Below the pieces are notes generated by a model. The model searched no databases. It was given only the letters and a program-made list of their open reading frames with translations, and was not told the origin of the DNA. Positions 8,506 to 17,259 of a DNA stretch of 22,226 bases are shown here, in pieces. A program made the translations under genes and the position numbers. The DNA comes from Dehalococcoidia bacterium (lineage in GTDB: Bacteria; Chloroflexota; Dehalococcoidia; Tepidiformales; Tepidiformaceae): contig VXRS01000137.1 of the NCBI GenBank assembly GCA_009838385.1, positions 1 to 22,226 of the forward strand, read 5' to 3'. Every line of letters starts with the position of its first letter. The stretch's first letter is position 1.

Positions 8506-11500
8506 CGCGCCACGTACTCGTCCAGCCGGGCGACCTCCGGCGTCACGGTCCCGCGCATCGTCTCGATGGCCGCCCGCGCCGTGTCGATCGACGTGAAGCA
8601 GGGGATGCGTTTCTCCGCAGCCGCCCGCCGGATGTGGAAGCCGTCCCGCAGCGACCCCGTCATGCGGTTTTCGGACGTGTTGAGTACGCAGCGAACCGTA
8701 CCGTCCTCGATCACGTCCACCACGTTCGGATGAGTGCCGCTCAGCACCTTCGTCACGACCGTTGAGGGGATGCCGAGCCCGTCCAGCATCGCCCCCGTGC
8801 CCTCCGTCGCGTAGAGATCGCAACCGGCGTCGTGGAGCGCGTGGACAAGCGACAGCGCCTCAGCCTTCGTCTGGTCGCTCAACGACAGAAGCACGGGCGT
8901 CCCCGGCTCCAGCGCCAGGTCCGAGGCGACGAGCGCCTTCGCCAGCGCAGGCTCGTAGGCGCCATCGATGCCCATCACCTCGCCCGTGCTCTTCATCTCC
9001 GGCCCGAGGTATGTGTCAACCTCCGCCAGTTTCGACATCGAGAAGACCGGCGCCTTCACCGCCACCAGGTTCCGTTCCGGCCAGAGACCGCCCTCGTACC
9101 CCTGGCTCTCCAGCGACTCGCCGCACATGGCTCGCACCGCCAGCTGCACCATCGGAACGCCCGTCACTTTCGAGATGAACGGCACCGTCCGGCTCGCCCG
9201 CGGATTCACCTCGAGCACGTACACCTGCGGCGCCCCCGAGGCATCCCTGGGCAACACCACGTACTGGATGTTCGTGAGCCCGATGGCGCCTATGCCGAGC
9301 ACGATCTGCTCCGTGTGGCGGCAGATGGTCTCCCGCTCCTCATCGTCGAGGTGGACCGGCGGGTAGACCGCCATCGAGTCGCCCGAATGCACCCCGGCTC
9401 GCTCGATGTGCTCCATGATCCCGGGGATGAGGACGCGCTCACCGTCGCAGATCGCGTCCACCTCCACCTCCCGCCCCTCCAGGTACTTGTCGATCAGGAT
9501 CGGCCGCCCCTCCGCTGCCTCCGCCGCCTGCGCCAGGAACCCGACCATCTCGCGCGGGTTCTGCACGATCTCCATCGCCCGCCCCCCGAGCACGTACGAG
9601 GGCCGCACGAGCACCGGGTAGCCGATCGTCTGCGCCGTCTTCAGCCCCTCCTCCAGCGTGCGCACGGCCGCGCCCGGAGGCTGGGGAATCCCGAGGTTCT
9701 GCAGGAACCGTTCGAACAGCTCGCGGTCCTCGGCCGTGTCGATCGCCTCCGCACTCGACCCGATGATCCCCTGCCCCGCTCGCCACAGCGGCTCCGCCAG
9801 GTTTACCGCCGTCTGCCCGCCGAACTGCACGATGCTCGTCGGCGTCTCGCCCGTCTCCCCCGCCTCGTTCTCGAGGATGTTGCGAACCGCCTCCTCGTCC
9901 AGCGGCTCGAAGTAGAGCCGGTCGCTCGTGTCGAAGTCCGTCGAGACCGTCTCCGGGTTCGAATTCACGAGGATGGCGCGACGGCCCGCGTCCTGCAGCG
10001 CCCAGGCGGCGTGCACGCTCGCGTAGTCGAACTCGATCCCTTGCCCGATCCGGATCGGGCCGCTCCCCAGCACCACCGTCGAGACTCCCGGCTCTGGCGT
10101 CGCCTCGTTCTCCTGCTCGTAGGTCGAATAGAAGTAGGGCGTGAATGCATCGAACTCGGCCGCGCAGGTATCGACCATCTTGTACACCGGTCGCATCCCG
10201 AGCTGGAGGCGCAGCTCCCGCACGTGCTCAGCGAGCCGGTCGGCGAGCTGCCCAACCATCTCGTCGCTGAAGCCCATCTGCTTTGCTTCCAGCAGCAGCT
10301 CGGCGTCGAGCGGCTCCGACAGCAGCCGGCGCTCGACCCCGACGATCCGCTGCAGGCGCTCAAGGAACCACGGGTCGACGCCCGTCTCCGTCGCGAGGTC
10401 GGCGACCGGCACGTCCCGCCGCAGCGCCGCCATCAGCGCCCAGAGGCGCGTGTCCGTTGCGCGCAGATCGATGGCCTTGGCGTCGCGCCACGCCGCGTCC
10501 TCCCAGAGCAGCGTTCGCCGCCCGAACTCGAGCGAACGCACCGCCTTGTTCAGCGCTCCCTCGAAGGTGCGGTCGATCGCCATCACCTCGCCCGTGGCCT
10601 TCATCTGCGTGCCCAGACCACGGTCGCCCAGGGCGAACTTGTCGAACGGCCAGCGCGGAATCTTAACGACGCAATAGTCCAGCGCCGGCTCGAACGCCGC
10701 CGTCGTGCGCTGCGTAACCGCGTTCGGGATCTCGTCGAGCGTTTTCCCGCAGGCGATCTTCGCCGCCACCCGCGCGATCGGGTACCCGGTTGCCTTCGAG
10801 GCCAGCGCCGACGAGCGCGAGACGCGCGGGTTCACCTCGATCACGAAGTACGGAAGCGGTTCGCTCGGGTCACCCTCCCAGTCGCGCACGTCCTTGCGCG
10901 GCGCCATCGAAAACTGGATGTTGCACCCACCCTCGATGCCGAGCTCGTCGATGATGCGCAGCGCCGCCGAGCGCAGCATCTGGTAGTCCTTGTCCGTCAG
11001 CGTCTGTGAGGGCGCGACCACGATTGAGTCGCCCGTGTGGACGCCCATCGGGTCGAGGTTCTCCATGTTGCAGATCGTCACGCAGTTGCCCGCGCTGTCC
11101 CGCATCACCTCGTACTCGACCTCTTTCCAGCCGCCGAGGTAGCGCTCGACCAGCACCTGCGTGATCGGGCTGGCAGCCAGCCCGCTCGTCGCGATCGTGC
11201 GCAGCTCTTCCGGCGTGAAGGCGATGCCTCCACCCGTCCCGCCGAGCGTGTAGGCGGGCCGGATCACGACCGGCAGGCCGATCCGCTCCGCCGCCGCCTC
11301 GCACGCCTCGACCGTCTCGCAGGGCTCGCTCTCGAGCACGGGCTCGCCGATCTTCGCCAGCAGGTCGTTGAACAGCTCCCGGTCCTCGGCTCGCCGGATC
11401 GACTCCAGCGGCGTGCCCAGCAGCTTCACGTTGTACTTCTCGAGAATCCCCGCGTTCGCGAGGTCCACGGCGAGGTTGAGGCCGGTCTGGCCCCCGAGCG

Positions 11501-11756
11501 TCGGTAGCAGACCGTCCGGCCGCTCCCGCGCGATGATGCGCTCGATCGTCGGCACCGTAAGCGGTTCGATGTAGACGGCGTCGGCTACGTCGAGGTCGGT
11601 CATGATCGTGGCCGGGTTCGAGTTCACGAGGATGCTGCGTACCCCCTCCTCGCGCACGGCCTTGCAGGCCTGTGTGCCGGCGTAGTCGAACTCCGCCGCC
11701 TGCCCGATCACGATCGCGCCGGAGCCGATGATCAAGACGCTTTCCGGCTTCGTCAT
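8502..11756 (-). CDS. carB: Carbamoyl-phosphate synthase large subunit
   Basis: Makes carbamoyl phosphate from bicarbonate, ammonia supplied by CarA, and two ATP; it feeds pyrimidine and arginine synthesis. The 1084-residue protein has the normal length and layout. An N-terminal carboxyphosphate domain begins [13 protein letters not shown], with ATP-grasp signatures G-G-T-G-G-G-I-A-F and [11 protein letters not shown] second carbamate domain repeats [13 protein letters not shown] and [10 protein letters not shown]. The MGS-like allosteric domain is C-terminal. The ATG at 11756 is chosen over one twelve codons upstream because it forms an ATGA overlap with the preceding membrane-protein gene. 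A 725-codon open frame on the opposite strand is a GC-bias shadow. Confidence 0.98.
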   Translation of the reverse strand: MTKPESVLIIGSGAIVIGQAAEFDYAGTQACKAVREEGVRSILVNSNPATIMTDLDVADAVYIEPLTVPTIERIIARERPDGLLPTLGGQTGLNLAVDLANAGILEKYNVKLLGTPLESIRRAEDRELFNDLLAKIGEPVLESEPCETVEACEAAAERIGLPVVIRPAYTLGGTGGGIAFTPEELRTIATSGLAASPITQVLVERYLGGWKEVEYEVMRDSAGNCVTICNMENLDPMGVHTGDSIVVAPSQTLTDKDYQMLRSAALRIIDELGIEGGCNIQFSMAPRKDVRDWEGDPSEPLPYFVIEVNPRVSRSSALASKATGYPIARVAAKIACGKTLDEIPNAVTQRTTAAFEPALDYCVVKIPRWPFDKFALGDRGLGTQMKATGEVMAIDRTFEGALNKAVRSLEFGRRTLLWEDAAWRDAKAIDLRATDTRLWALMAALRRDVPVADLATETGVDPWFLERLQRIVGVERRLLSEPLDAELLLEAKQMGFSDEMVGQLADRLAEHVRELRLQLGMRPVYKMVDTCAAEFDAFTPYFYSTYEQENEATPEPGVSTVVLGSGPIRIGQGIEFDYASVHAAWALQDAGRRAILVNSNPETVSTDFDTSDRLYFEPLDEEAVRNILENEAGETGETPTSIVQFGGQTAVNLAEPLWRAGQGIIGSSAEAIDTAEDRELFERFLQNLGIPQPPGAAVRTLEEGLKTAQTIGYPVLVRPSYVLGGRAMEIVQNPREMVGFLAQAAEAAEGRPILIDKYLEGREVEVDAICDGERVLIPGIMEHIERAGVHSGDSMAVYPPVHLDDEERETICRHTEQIVLGIGAIGLTNIQYVVLPRDASGAPQVYVLEVNPRASRTVPFISKVTGVPMVQLAVRAMCGESLESQGYEGGLWPERNLVAVKAPVFSMSKLAEVDTYLGPEMKSTGEVMGIDGAYEPALAKALVASDLALEPGTPVLLSLSDQTKAEALSLVHALHDAGCDLYATEGTGAMLDGLGIPSTVVTKVLSGTHPNVVDVIEDGTVRCVLNTSENRMTGSLRDGFHIRRAAAEKRIPCFTSIDTARAAIETMRGTVTPEVARLDEYVAR

Positions 11757-12229
11757 CGCGTCCTCCCTCCGGCCCCGCGTCGCATCAGCCACCCCAGCCC
11801 TTCCCGCAGCGGCGGCGTTGCGAGCAGGAGCAGCAGCAGCGGCGCGAGCACGGCCCCGCGGCCCGCCCCGTCCAGCACCAGCGCCCCCACGATCGCGCCC
11901 GTCGCGATGCCCGTGGCGACCGGAACCAGGTAGCGGCCGCCCTCTCGCACCCCCTCACCCAGCAGCACCAGACCCAGCATCCCCAGGAACAGCCCGGAAA
12001 GCCCGAGCCCGCCCGCGAACAGCAACGCCCAGAACCGCCCCGCCTCGTCGCCGGCCACGTTCTCGCCGGCGAAGGTCGCGATGAGGACGAACACCGCCAT
12101 CGCGAGCGCCGTCGCCGCGAGGGCGATGAGCACGTCCGTCCAGCTCGCCGCCGCGCGCGACGGGTCGCGCCGGACGGCTCCGCCGCGCGTTGTTGGCAGG
12201 GGGCGGCGTGTGCTGCTCACGGCTGCCAT
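11753..12229 (-). CDS. Small integral membrane protein inside the pyr operon
   Basis: A 158-residue protein of unknown function. The N-terminal ~28 residues are basic and Ser/Thr/Arg-rich. Four hydrophobic stretches follow at about residues 31-54, 65-90, 99-122 and 124-140, then an Arg-rich tail, as expected for a multi-pass inner-membrane protein. Its ATG directly abuts the stop of the upstream GNAT gene (TAG|ATG), and its TGA overlaps the carB start as ATGA, so it is tightly embedded in the operon. Position suggests a link to pyrimidine or carbamoyl-phosphate metabolism, but no motif supports a transporter and hitch-hiking is equally possible. I do not recognise a named family. Confidence 0.75.
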   Translation of the reverse strand: MAAVSSTRRPLPTTRGGAVRRDPSRAAASWTDVLIALAATALAMAVFVLIATFAGENVAGDEAGRFWALLFAGGLGLSGLFLGMLGLVLLGEGVREGGRYLVPVATGIATGAIVGALVLDGAGRGAVLAPLLLLLLATPPLREGLGWLMRRGAGGRTR

Positions 12230-12682
12230 CTAGAGGGGCAGCTCGAACGTCATGTCGGGGTTGCGCAGGGGAACCATCCCCCCGATCGAGGAAAGGAAGC
12301 TGAGCGCCGGCTCGTTGCCTTCCGGCAGCCGCCCGCGGATGCGGCGCAGCCCGCGCTCGCGTGCGAGCGCCAGCAGCTCCTCCGCGAGCTGCGTGGCGAT
12401 GCCCCGCTGCCGGTGGTCGGGTAGTACCCAGACCCCGAGCTCCGCCGTCTCCGGCTCGTCGGGGCTCGCCTCGACCATCCCGAAGGCGACCGGAATCGAC
12501 CCGTCCAGTGCGATCGCGGCCGCCCCGTGCTCCCCGATGCGCGAGAGCCAGCCTCGCGCCATCTCGGTGTCGAGGTTTGGCGGAAGGCTCGTATTCGGCT
12601 CGTCGCGCAGGGCGTGCGCGATGGAGGCGACGGCTGCCGCGTCGTCGCTTGTCGCCTGCCGCATCGCCGTCGTGCGCGTCAT
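12230..12682 (-). CDS. GNAT-family N-acetyltransferase inside the pyr operon
   Basis: Predicted acetyl-CoA-dependent N-acetyltransferase of 150 residues; the substrate is unknown. The acetyl-CoA pyrophosphate-binding motif is seen as R91-Q-R-G94-I-A96, following the strand E-L-G-V-W-V-L-P. The C-terminal N-E-P-A-L-S-F-L-S-S-I-G matches the usual GNAT motif in which a residue near the helix end acts as general acid, though the Tyr often found there is not evident. The ATG at 12682 overlaps the carA TGA as ATGA, which decides the start against the much longer open frame running back into carA. It lies between carA and the membrane protein, so it is co-translated with the pyr genes. Its role there is not known. 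Confidence 0.82.
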   Translation of the reverse strand: MTRTTAMRQATSDDAAAVASIAHALRDEPNTSLPPNLDTEMARGWLSRIGEHGAAAIALDGSIPVAFGMVEASPDEPETAELGVWVLPDHRQRGIATQLAEELLALARERGLRRIRGRLPEGNEPALSFLSSIGGMVPLRNPDMTFELPL

Positions 12683-13845
12683 CGCTTGCCTCCTGCCGAG
12701 TCCATCATCTCCACGAAGCGGTCGAACATATCCATGCTGTCGAGCGGCCCCGGACTCGCTTCTGAGTGGTACTGGATGGTCATCACCGGCTCGTCGCGCA
12801 TGCTGAGCCCTTCGACCGTGCCGTCGTTCAGGTTCACGTGGCTGACTGCCGCCGATGCCGCCAGACGCTCGGGGTCGACGGCGTAGCCGTGGTTCTGCGC
12901 CGTAATCGTCACCGTGCCCGTGCGCTCGTCGCGAACGGGGTGGTTCCCGCCCCGGTGCCCGAACGGCAGTTTGAACGTGCCCGCTCCCAGCGCCCGCGCG
13001 ATCACCTGGTGCCCCAGGCAGATGCCGAACAGGGGAACCCTCCCGATCAGCTTGCGGGTTTCCTCGACTTGCGCGTTCTGGACCTGCGGGTCGCCCGGCC
13101 CCGGCGACCACAGGACTCCGTCCGGCCTGAGTGCGAGCACCTCCTCCGCGTTCGCGTCGATGGGGAGAACGGTGACCTCGCAGTTTCGCGCGACGAGCGA
13201 ACGCATGATGTTGCGTTTCACCCCGCCGTCGATGAGCGCCACCCGCTTCGGGCTCCCCGCCGCCTCCGCTCTCTCAGGCTTCACGATTGCCTTGTTCGAC
13301 CGCGACTCCATGGCAGGCCGGAGCTCGTGCTTCTCCGCGAACGACTCCCATGCGTACTGCTCCCCCGTCGAGACCTGCGACGCCCAGTCGATGCCGTCAT
13401 AGCCGGGGAGCGACTGCACGCGCTCCCGCGCCTCTTCGACCCGCTCCGTTGTGATCACGCCCAGCATCACGCCGTGACGCCGGATGCGCCGTGTGATCGC
13501 GCGGGTGTCGACCCCGTCGATGGCGACGACGCCGCGCTCGGCCAGGAACGTCGCGAGGTCGCTCGTCGAAAGCGGGTGGCTCGAGACCGGCGCCACCTCG
13601 CGCACGATCAGCCCCCGCGGCTGAATCTGCCCCGACTCCTCCACCGCCGGATCGACCCCGTAGTTCCCGATCATCGGGTAGGTCAGCGTGAGCAGCTGCC
13701 CCGCGTAGGAAGGGTCCGTCAGCATCTCCTGGTAGCCCGTCATCGAGGTGTTGAACACCACCTCGCCCCCCACCGATCCGGTCGCGCCCACCGCGCGGCC
13801 TTCGAACACGCCCCCGTCGGCGAGCACCAGCCTTGCGCTAGACAT
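12679..13845 (-). CDS. carA: Carbamoyl-phosphate synthase small (glutaminase) subunit
   Basis: Hydrolyses glutamine and channels ammonia to CarB. The 388-residue product has the CarA N-terminal domain (A-R-L-V-L-A-D-G-G-V-F-E-G, then G-E-V-V-F-N-T-S-M-T-G-Y-Q-E). A class I glutamine amidotransferase domain follows, with nucleophile C276 in F-G-I-C-L-G-H-Q, a Q-N-H-G-Y segment, and the catalytic His-Glu of Y-H-S-E-A-S-P-G-P. I start at the ATG at 13845, which overlaps the end of pyrC by eight bases; a longer open frame adds 14 residues lacking family similarity. carA is not directly followed by carB: a GNAT gene and a membrane-protein gene intervene. Confidence 0.97.
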   Translation of the reverse strand: MSSARLVLADGGVFEGRAVGATGSVGGEVVFNTSMTGYQEMLTDPSYAGQLLTLTYPMIGNYGVDPAVEESGQIQPRGLIVREVAPVSSHPLSTSDLATFLAERGVVAIDGVDTRAITRRIRRHGVMLGVITTERVEEARERVQSLPGYDGIDWASQVSTGEQYAWESFAEKHELRPAMESRSNKAIVKPERAEAAGSPKRVALIDGGVKRNIMRSLVARNCEVTVLPIDANAEEVLALRPDGVLWSPGPGDPQVQNAQVEETRKLIGRVPLFGICLGHQVIARALGAGTFKLPFGHRGGNHPVRDERTGTVTITAQNHGYAVDPERLAASAAVSHVNLNDGTVEGLSMRDEPVMTIQYHSEASPGPLDSMDMFDRFVEMMDSAGGKR

Positions 13846-15160
13846 GCACCGCCTCCACCGCGTGCCGCAGCTCCCCGCCGACCACAACCGCTCGCACGCG
13901 GCCCTGCAGCTCGAGACCCGCGAGCGGCGTGTTCTTCCCCTTCGACGCGAACGCCGCCGGGTCGACGGTCCAGCGCTCCTCGGGGTCGAACACGGTCACG
14001 TCCCCGGGCGCCCCGACCGCGAGCGTCCCGATGCCGGGAATATGGCCATCGAGCGCGAACGTCTCCGCCGGTCCCTGCGTCAGCGCCCGCAGCGCCGCGC
14101 CCAGCTCAAGCTCCCCGCGCGACACGAGCGTTGTGACCGTTGCGAGCGCCGTCTCGGCGCAGCTGATGCCGAACGGCGCGTGGTCGAACTCGCGCAGCTT
14201 CTCCTCCGGCGCGTGCGGCGCGTGGTCCGTTGCGATTGCGTCGATCACGCCCGAATTGACGCCCGCCAGCAGGGCCAGCCGGTCCGTCTCGGTGCGCAGT
14301 GGCGGGTTCACCTTCGCCGAAGTGTCATAGGCGGGAGTCAGGTCACTCCCCGCGACCGCCTCGTCGGTCAGGAAGAGGTGGCTGGGGGTGACCTCGCACG
14401 TCACCGGCAACCCACGCTCCTTTGCCTGCGCCACTTGCTCTACGCCTCTCGCCGTCGTCACGTGCATGATGTGGAAACGTCCGCCGGTAAGCTCGCAGAG
14501 TTCGATGTTTCGGGCTATCGCGACCGTTTCCGCCGCCGCCGGTTGCCCCGGCAGCCCCAGCCGCTCGCTCACCGCGCCCTCGTGCATCGAGCCGTTGCCG
14601 CTCAGCGAGGGCTCATCGCAGTGCTCCGCCACCGCCAGCCCCAGCGCCCCCGCCAGCGTGAGCGCGTTGCGCATCAGGTTGCCGCCGGGAACGGGGCTCC
14701 CGTCGTCGCTCAGCGCGACGCACCCAGCCTCCGCCAGCTCGCTCAGCGCCGCCAGCCGCTCCCCCTTGCGCCCCACCGTCGTCGAACCGACGGGCAGGAC
14801 ACGTACGCGCGCGTTCAGCGCCACCAGCTTCAGGAACCCCTCCACCGCCGGAGCGCTGTCGGGCGCCGGGTTGGTATTCGGCATCGCGCACACGGTGGTG
14901 AAGCCGCCCCGCAGGGCCGCCTCCGTCTCCGTCGCGAGCGTGCCCTTCTGCTCGAATCCGGGTTCGCGCAGGTGCGCGTGCAGGTCGATGAACCCCGGTG
15001 TCACGATGCACCCCGCGGCGTCCACCACCTCCGCCCCGTCGGCGGCGATGCTGCCACCGGCCGCCCGTATGTGGCCGTTTTCGATGAGCACGTCACCCTG
15101 CTCGTCGCGACCCGTTGCCGGGTCGATCAGCCGCCCCCCACGAATAAGAACCACGCTCAT
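13838..15160 (-). CDS. pyrC: Dihydroorotase (class I)
   Basis: Cyclises N-carbamoyl-L-aspartate to dihydroorotate, the third step of pyrimidine synthesis. The 440-residue amidohydrolase has the metal-binding D-L-H61-A-H63-L-R-E-P-G motif, H-I-M-H-V-T-T-A further on, a T-P-S-H-L segment, and the C-terminal catalytic Asp in A-T-D312-H-A-P-H. Length and motifs fit the class I (B. subtilis/Aquifex-like) dihydroorotases rather than the shorter E. coli type. The ATG at 15160 overlaps the pyrB stop as ATGA, which fixes the start; the open frame upstream is a shadow of pyrB. The intact metal ligands argue against an inactive ATCase-associated pseudo-dihydroorotase. Confidence 0.97.
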   Translation of the reverse strand: MSVVLIRGGRLIDPATGRDEQGDVLIENGHIRAAGGSIAADGAEVVDAAGCIVTPGFIDLHAHLREPGFEQKGTLATETEAALRGGFTTVCAMPNTNPAPDSAPAVEGFLKLVALNARVRVLPVGSTTVGRKGERLAALSELAEAGCVALSDDGSPVPGGNLMRNALTLAGALGLAVAEHCDEPSLSGNGSMHEGAVSERLGLPGQPAAAETVAIARNIELCELTGGRFHIMHVTTARGVEQVAQAKERGLPVTCEVTPSHLFLTDEAVAGSDLTPAYDTSAKVNPPLRTETDRLALLAGVNSGVIDAIATDHAPHAPEEKLREFDHAPFGISCAETALATVTTLVSRGELELGAALRALTQGPAETFALDGHIPGIGTLAVGAPGDVTVFDPEERWTVDPAAFASKGKNTPLAGLELQGRVRAVVVGGELRHAVEAVHV

Positions 15161-16182
15161 GGACGCCTCGCTGTCGCCATCAAGTAGAGGATGGCCATGC
15201 GAACCGCCACCCCGTTCGTAACCTGCTCCTCGACCACCGAGCGCAACCCGTGCGCCACCTCGGGCGCCAGCTCGACGCCTTCGTTCATCGGGCCAGGGTG
15301 CATCACCAGCGCACCTGGATTCGCCCGCGCCAGCCGCTCTTCCGTGATCTGGTACTGCCGGATGTATTCGCGCAGGGAGGGCAGCAGGCCTTGGTCCTGC
15401 CGTTCCCGCTGGATGCGGAGCGCCATCACCACGTCCGCGCCCGTCAGCGCCCCCTCGAGGTCGGTCGTCACCGCGCAGCCCCCTGGCCCCTCGTATCCGG
15501 GCAGCGAGCGCAGCGACTGCGGCAGCAGCGTCGCAGGACCGCAGAGCGTCACCTGCGCCCCCGCCGCCCGCAGCGCCCACAGGTTCGAGCGCGCCACGCG
15601 GCTGTGCAGGATGTCGCCCACGATGACGACCTTGCGCCCCTCAAGCTCGCCCACGTGCCGGCGCATCGTGTACAGGTCGAGCAGCGCCTGCGTCGGGTGC
15701 GCATGCGACCCGTCCCCCCCGTTCACGACGCTCGCGCTCGTGTGCCGCGCCGCCAGCGCCGCCGCCCCCGAGTTCGGGTGGCGCATCACGACCACGTCCG
15801 CCCCCACTGCCTCGATCGTCCGCACCGTATCGACCAGCGACTCGCCCTTCCCCACGCTGCTCCCCGCCGCCGCGAGGTTGATGACGTCCGCGCCGAGCGC
15901 CTTGGCAGCGATCTCGAAGCTGGCGCGGGTTCGCGTGCTGTTCTCGTAGAAGAGCGTCACGACGGTCGTGCCCCGCAGCGTCGCGACCCGCCCCACGGGC
16001 CGTTCCCGCACCTCCGCCATCGCGTCCGCCGTCTCCAGCACGAGGTCGATCTCCTCGGCCGAGAGCGTGTCCGTATCGAGCAGATCCTTCCGCCCCCAGA
16101 CGGCCGGGTCTTCCGTTACGGTCGGCGTCTGCTGCTCTTCCGGCTCGGTGGCTGTCGGGGTGGCCGGTTCAATGCTCACCAT
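15157..16182 (-). CDS. pyrB: Aspartate carbamoyltransferase catalytic subunit
   Basis: Joins carbamoyl phosphate and aspartate, the committed pyrimidine step. The 341-residue product carries F-Y-E-N-S82-T-R-T-R86-A-S-F-E for carbamoyl-phosphate binding, S-S-V-G-K-G-E-S with the mobile-loop Lys near residue 112, H162-P-T-Q165, and H-P-G-P-M-N-E-G near the C-terminus. The N-terminal ~28 residues (Thr/Glu/Pro-rich) extend beyond most homologues. The ATG at 16182 overlaps pyrR by 14 bases and has GGAGGG upstream at a slightly long spacing. An internal start is possible, but I see no better ribosome-binding site. No regulatory pyrI is present, as expected where control is by PyrR. Confidence 0.96.
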   Translation of the reverse strand: MVSIEPATPTATEPEEQQTPTVTEDPAVWGRKDLLDTDTLSAEEIDLVLETADAMAEVRERPVGRVATLRGTTVVTLFYENSTRTRASFEIAAKALGADVINLAAAGSSVGKGESLVDTVRTIEAVGADVVVMRHPNSGAAALAARHTSASVVNGGDGSHAHPTQALLDLYTMRRHVGELEGRKVVIVGDILHSRVARSNLWALRAAGAQVTLCGPATLLPQSLRSLPGYEGPGGCAVTTDLEGALTGADVVMALRIQRERQDQGLLPSLREYIRQYQITEERLARANPGALVMHPGPMNEGVELAPEVAHGLRSVVEEQVTNGVAVRMAILYLMATARRP

Positions 16183-16723
16183 GACTGTCGGCTCCCTCCA
16201 TCAGGTAGATCGCGTCCTCGCCGTCTGTTTCCGCCAGCCGCACCTCGACCGTTTGCGAGGGCGCCGTCGGGATGTTGCGGCCAACGTAGTCCGGGCGAAT
16301 CGGCAGCTCGCGGTGGCCGCGGTCCACCATCACCGCCAGGCGCACCCGCGCCGGCCGCCCGAAGTCCATGATTGCGTCCATCGCCGCCCGGATCGTGCGC
16401 CCCGTGAAGAGCACGTCGTCGACGAGCACGACCGTGGCGCCGTCGACCCCGAGGGGGATGTCGCTGGGGCGTACGGGAGGAGGGGGGTCGCGGTGCGCCA
16501 CGTCGTCCCGGTACAGCCCTACGTCCAGCCGCCCGACGGGTGGACACTGGCCCTCGAACGCCTCGATCGCCGACGCCAGCCGCCCCGCCAGTGGCGCTCC
16601 CCGCGTCAGCAGTCCCACCAGCACCAGGTTCTCCGCGCCGCCGTTGCTCTCGACGATCTCGTGCGCGAGCCGCCGGATCGTGCGCGCGACTTCCTGGCCC
16701 CGTTGCAGCTCAACGGGACTCAC
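16169..16723 (-). CDS. pyrR: Bifunctional pyr operon regulator / uracil phosphoribosyltransferase PyrR
   Basis: UMP/UTP-responsive RNA-binding protein that represses pyr genes; many members also make UMP from uracil and PRPP. The 184-residue product has the PyrR N-terminus (R-R-L-A-H-E-I-V-E near residue 18), V-G-L-L-T-R-G-A-P-L-A, and the PRPP loop V-V-L-V-D102-D-V-L-F-T-G-R-T around residues 98-110. The start is GTG at 16723, with only a weak GAGG about ten bases upstream. The stop of a 20-codon leader ORF with a strong ribosome-binding site overlaps it as GTGA, so pyrR translation probably depends on that leader. A PyrR-binding hairpin lies upstream, making the gene autoregulated. It is the first main gene of the pyr operon. 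Confidence 0.95.
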   Translation of the reverse strand: MSPVELQRGQEVARTIRRLAHEIVESNGGAENLVLVGLLTRGAPLAGRLASAIEAFEGQCPPVGRLDVGLYRDDVAHRDPPPPVRPSDIPLGVDGATVVLVDDVLFTGRTIRAAMDAIMDFGRPARVRLAVMVDRGHRELPIRPDYVGRNIPTAPSQTVEVRLAETDGEDAIYLMEGADSHGEH

Positions 16724-16782
16724 AGCGGGAACGCCTCGGCCAGGTGGGGGGTATTGGGGCCTGCGCAGGGCCAGCCGCTCAT
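16720..16782 (-). CDS. Predicted 20-residue pyr leader peptide, coupled to pyrR
   Basis: ATG at 16782 follows the best ribosome-binding site of the region, AGGAGG at an ideal seven-base spacing. It encodes a 20-residue peptide beginning M-S-G-W-P-C-A-G-P-N. Its TGA overlaps the pyrR GTG start as GTGA in a different frame. No codon run suggests classical attenuation by amino-acid starvation; the likely job is to carry ribosomes to pyrR. The PyrR hairpin immediately upstream shares bases with the ribosome-binding site. Expression is inferred only from the start signals; an alternative is that the strong site is simply part of a poorly spaced pyrR initiation region. Confidence 0.5.
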   Translation of the reverse strand: MSGWPCAGPNTPHLAEAFPL

Positions 16783-16795
16783 GGCGGCGCCTCCT

Positions 16796-16828
16796 CCCTT
16801 GGCAGCCTCTCGGGACCGCCTTAAAGGG
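16796..16828 (-). promoter_or_regulatory. PyrR-binding RNA hairpin in the pyr leader
   Basis: The minus strand at 16820-16801 contains GGUCCCGAGAGGCU, matching the PyrR recognition consensus ARUCCNGNGAGGYU at 13 of 14 positions. It folds as a CC/GG-closed loop over a GGCGG/CUGCC stem. An outer stem CCCUU (16828-16824)/AAGGG (16800-16796) takes in the first bases of the AAGGGAGGAGG ribosome-binding site of the leader ORF. No intrinsic terminator follows, so PyrR bound to UMP should block translation initiation rather than cause premature termination. Confidence 0.8.
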
Positions 16829-16852
16829 CTAACCAAGACTAGCGAGTGTCCT

Positions 16853-16861
16853 CGTATAACA
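16853..16861 (-). promoter_or_regulatory. Candidate extended -10 promoter of the pyr operon
   Basis: The minus strand reads TGTTATACG, an extended -10 (TGn plus TATACG, four of six), 15 bases after the stop of the HEPN-like gene. No good -35 is seen. A start near 16846 would give a leader RNA that just includes the PyrR hairpin. Confidence 0.35.
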
Positions 16862-16875
16862 CCAGCGCCGAACGT

Positions 16876-17259
16876 CTAGCTTTGGCCCGCCAGCGGCGCC
16901 AGTGCCGTCATGAGTTCCGCCACGCTTTCGATGTCCTGCCCGATGACCTCGGCGTTCAGATGCCGTTTGCGCCGGTAGTAATTGCCATGCAATTCGTTGG
17001 CGATGCCGCGCAGATCCCGCAGGCGATCGTTGCCGGTGGCCTGCCACGCCTGGTTCAGCACCACGCTGAAGTCCGCATGCGTCTCGTACTCCCATCCCTG
17101 GGCGACCGCCACGGCCTTCGCCATGTGGGCAGCCGCCCCCCAGCCCTTCTCGGACGCCTGGTGCAGATCGCCCGCGTTCAGATAGTCACGCGCCTTCCCC
17201 AGGAACTCCCGCGCCTGGTTTTCGTGGTCTGCGATCACGGCTGGGTCGTCGGTTACCAT
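16876..17259 (-). CDS. PaREP1/HEPN-like small protein
   Basis: A 127-residue, mostly helical cytoplasmic protein. The segment A-S-E-K-G-W-G-A-A-A-H-M-A-K-A-V-A near residue 35, and L-H-G-N-Y-Y-R-R-K-R-H in the second half, match the general pattern of PaREP1/HEPN domains, in which a conserved Leu-His-x-Asn-x-Tyr and an R...H pair recur. HEPN proteins are often RNases or their inert relatives paired with a nucleotidyltransferase. No such partner is adjacent here, so toxin function is not supported. The ATG at 17259 has GGAGG nine bases upstream. It lies 82 bases after the ABC1 kinase gene and 94 bases upstream of the pyr leader ORF. Assignment rests on motif resemblance only. Confidence 0.6.
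   Translation of the reverse strand: MVTDDPAVIADHENQAREFLGKARDYLNAGDLHQASEKGWGAAAHMAKAVAVAQGWEYETHADFSVVLNQAWQATGNDRLRDLRGIANELHGNYYRRKRHLNAEVIGQDIESVAELMTALAPLAGQS

Noticed and set aside
8832..11009. 725-codon open frame on the plus strand opposite carB
   Set aside because: Its product is Arg/His/Leu-rich low-complexity sequence of the kind produced antisense to a high-GC gene, and carB on the other strand is unambiguous. The same applies to the long plus-strand frames at 4232-5326, 12766-14136, 13748-15187, 15250-16371 and 20412-21503.
16720..16782. Leader ORF as the true N-terminus of pyrR through a frameshift
   Set aside because: PyrR is already full length and begins with its normal first helix from the GTG, and the leader frame differs by two bases. 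A separate leader is simpler.
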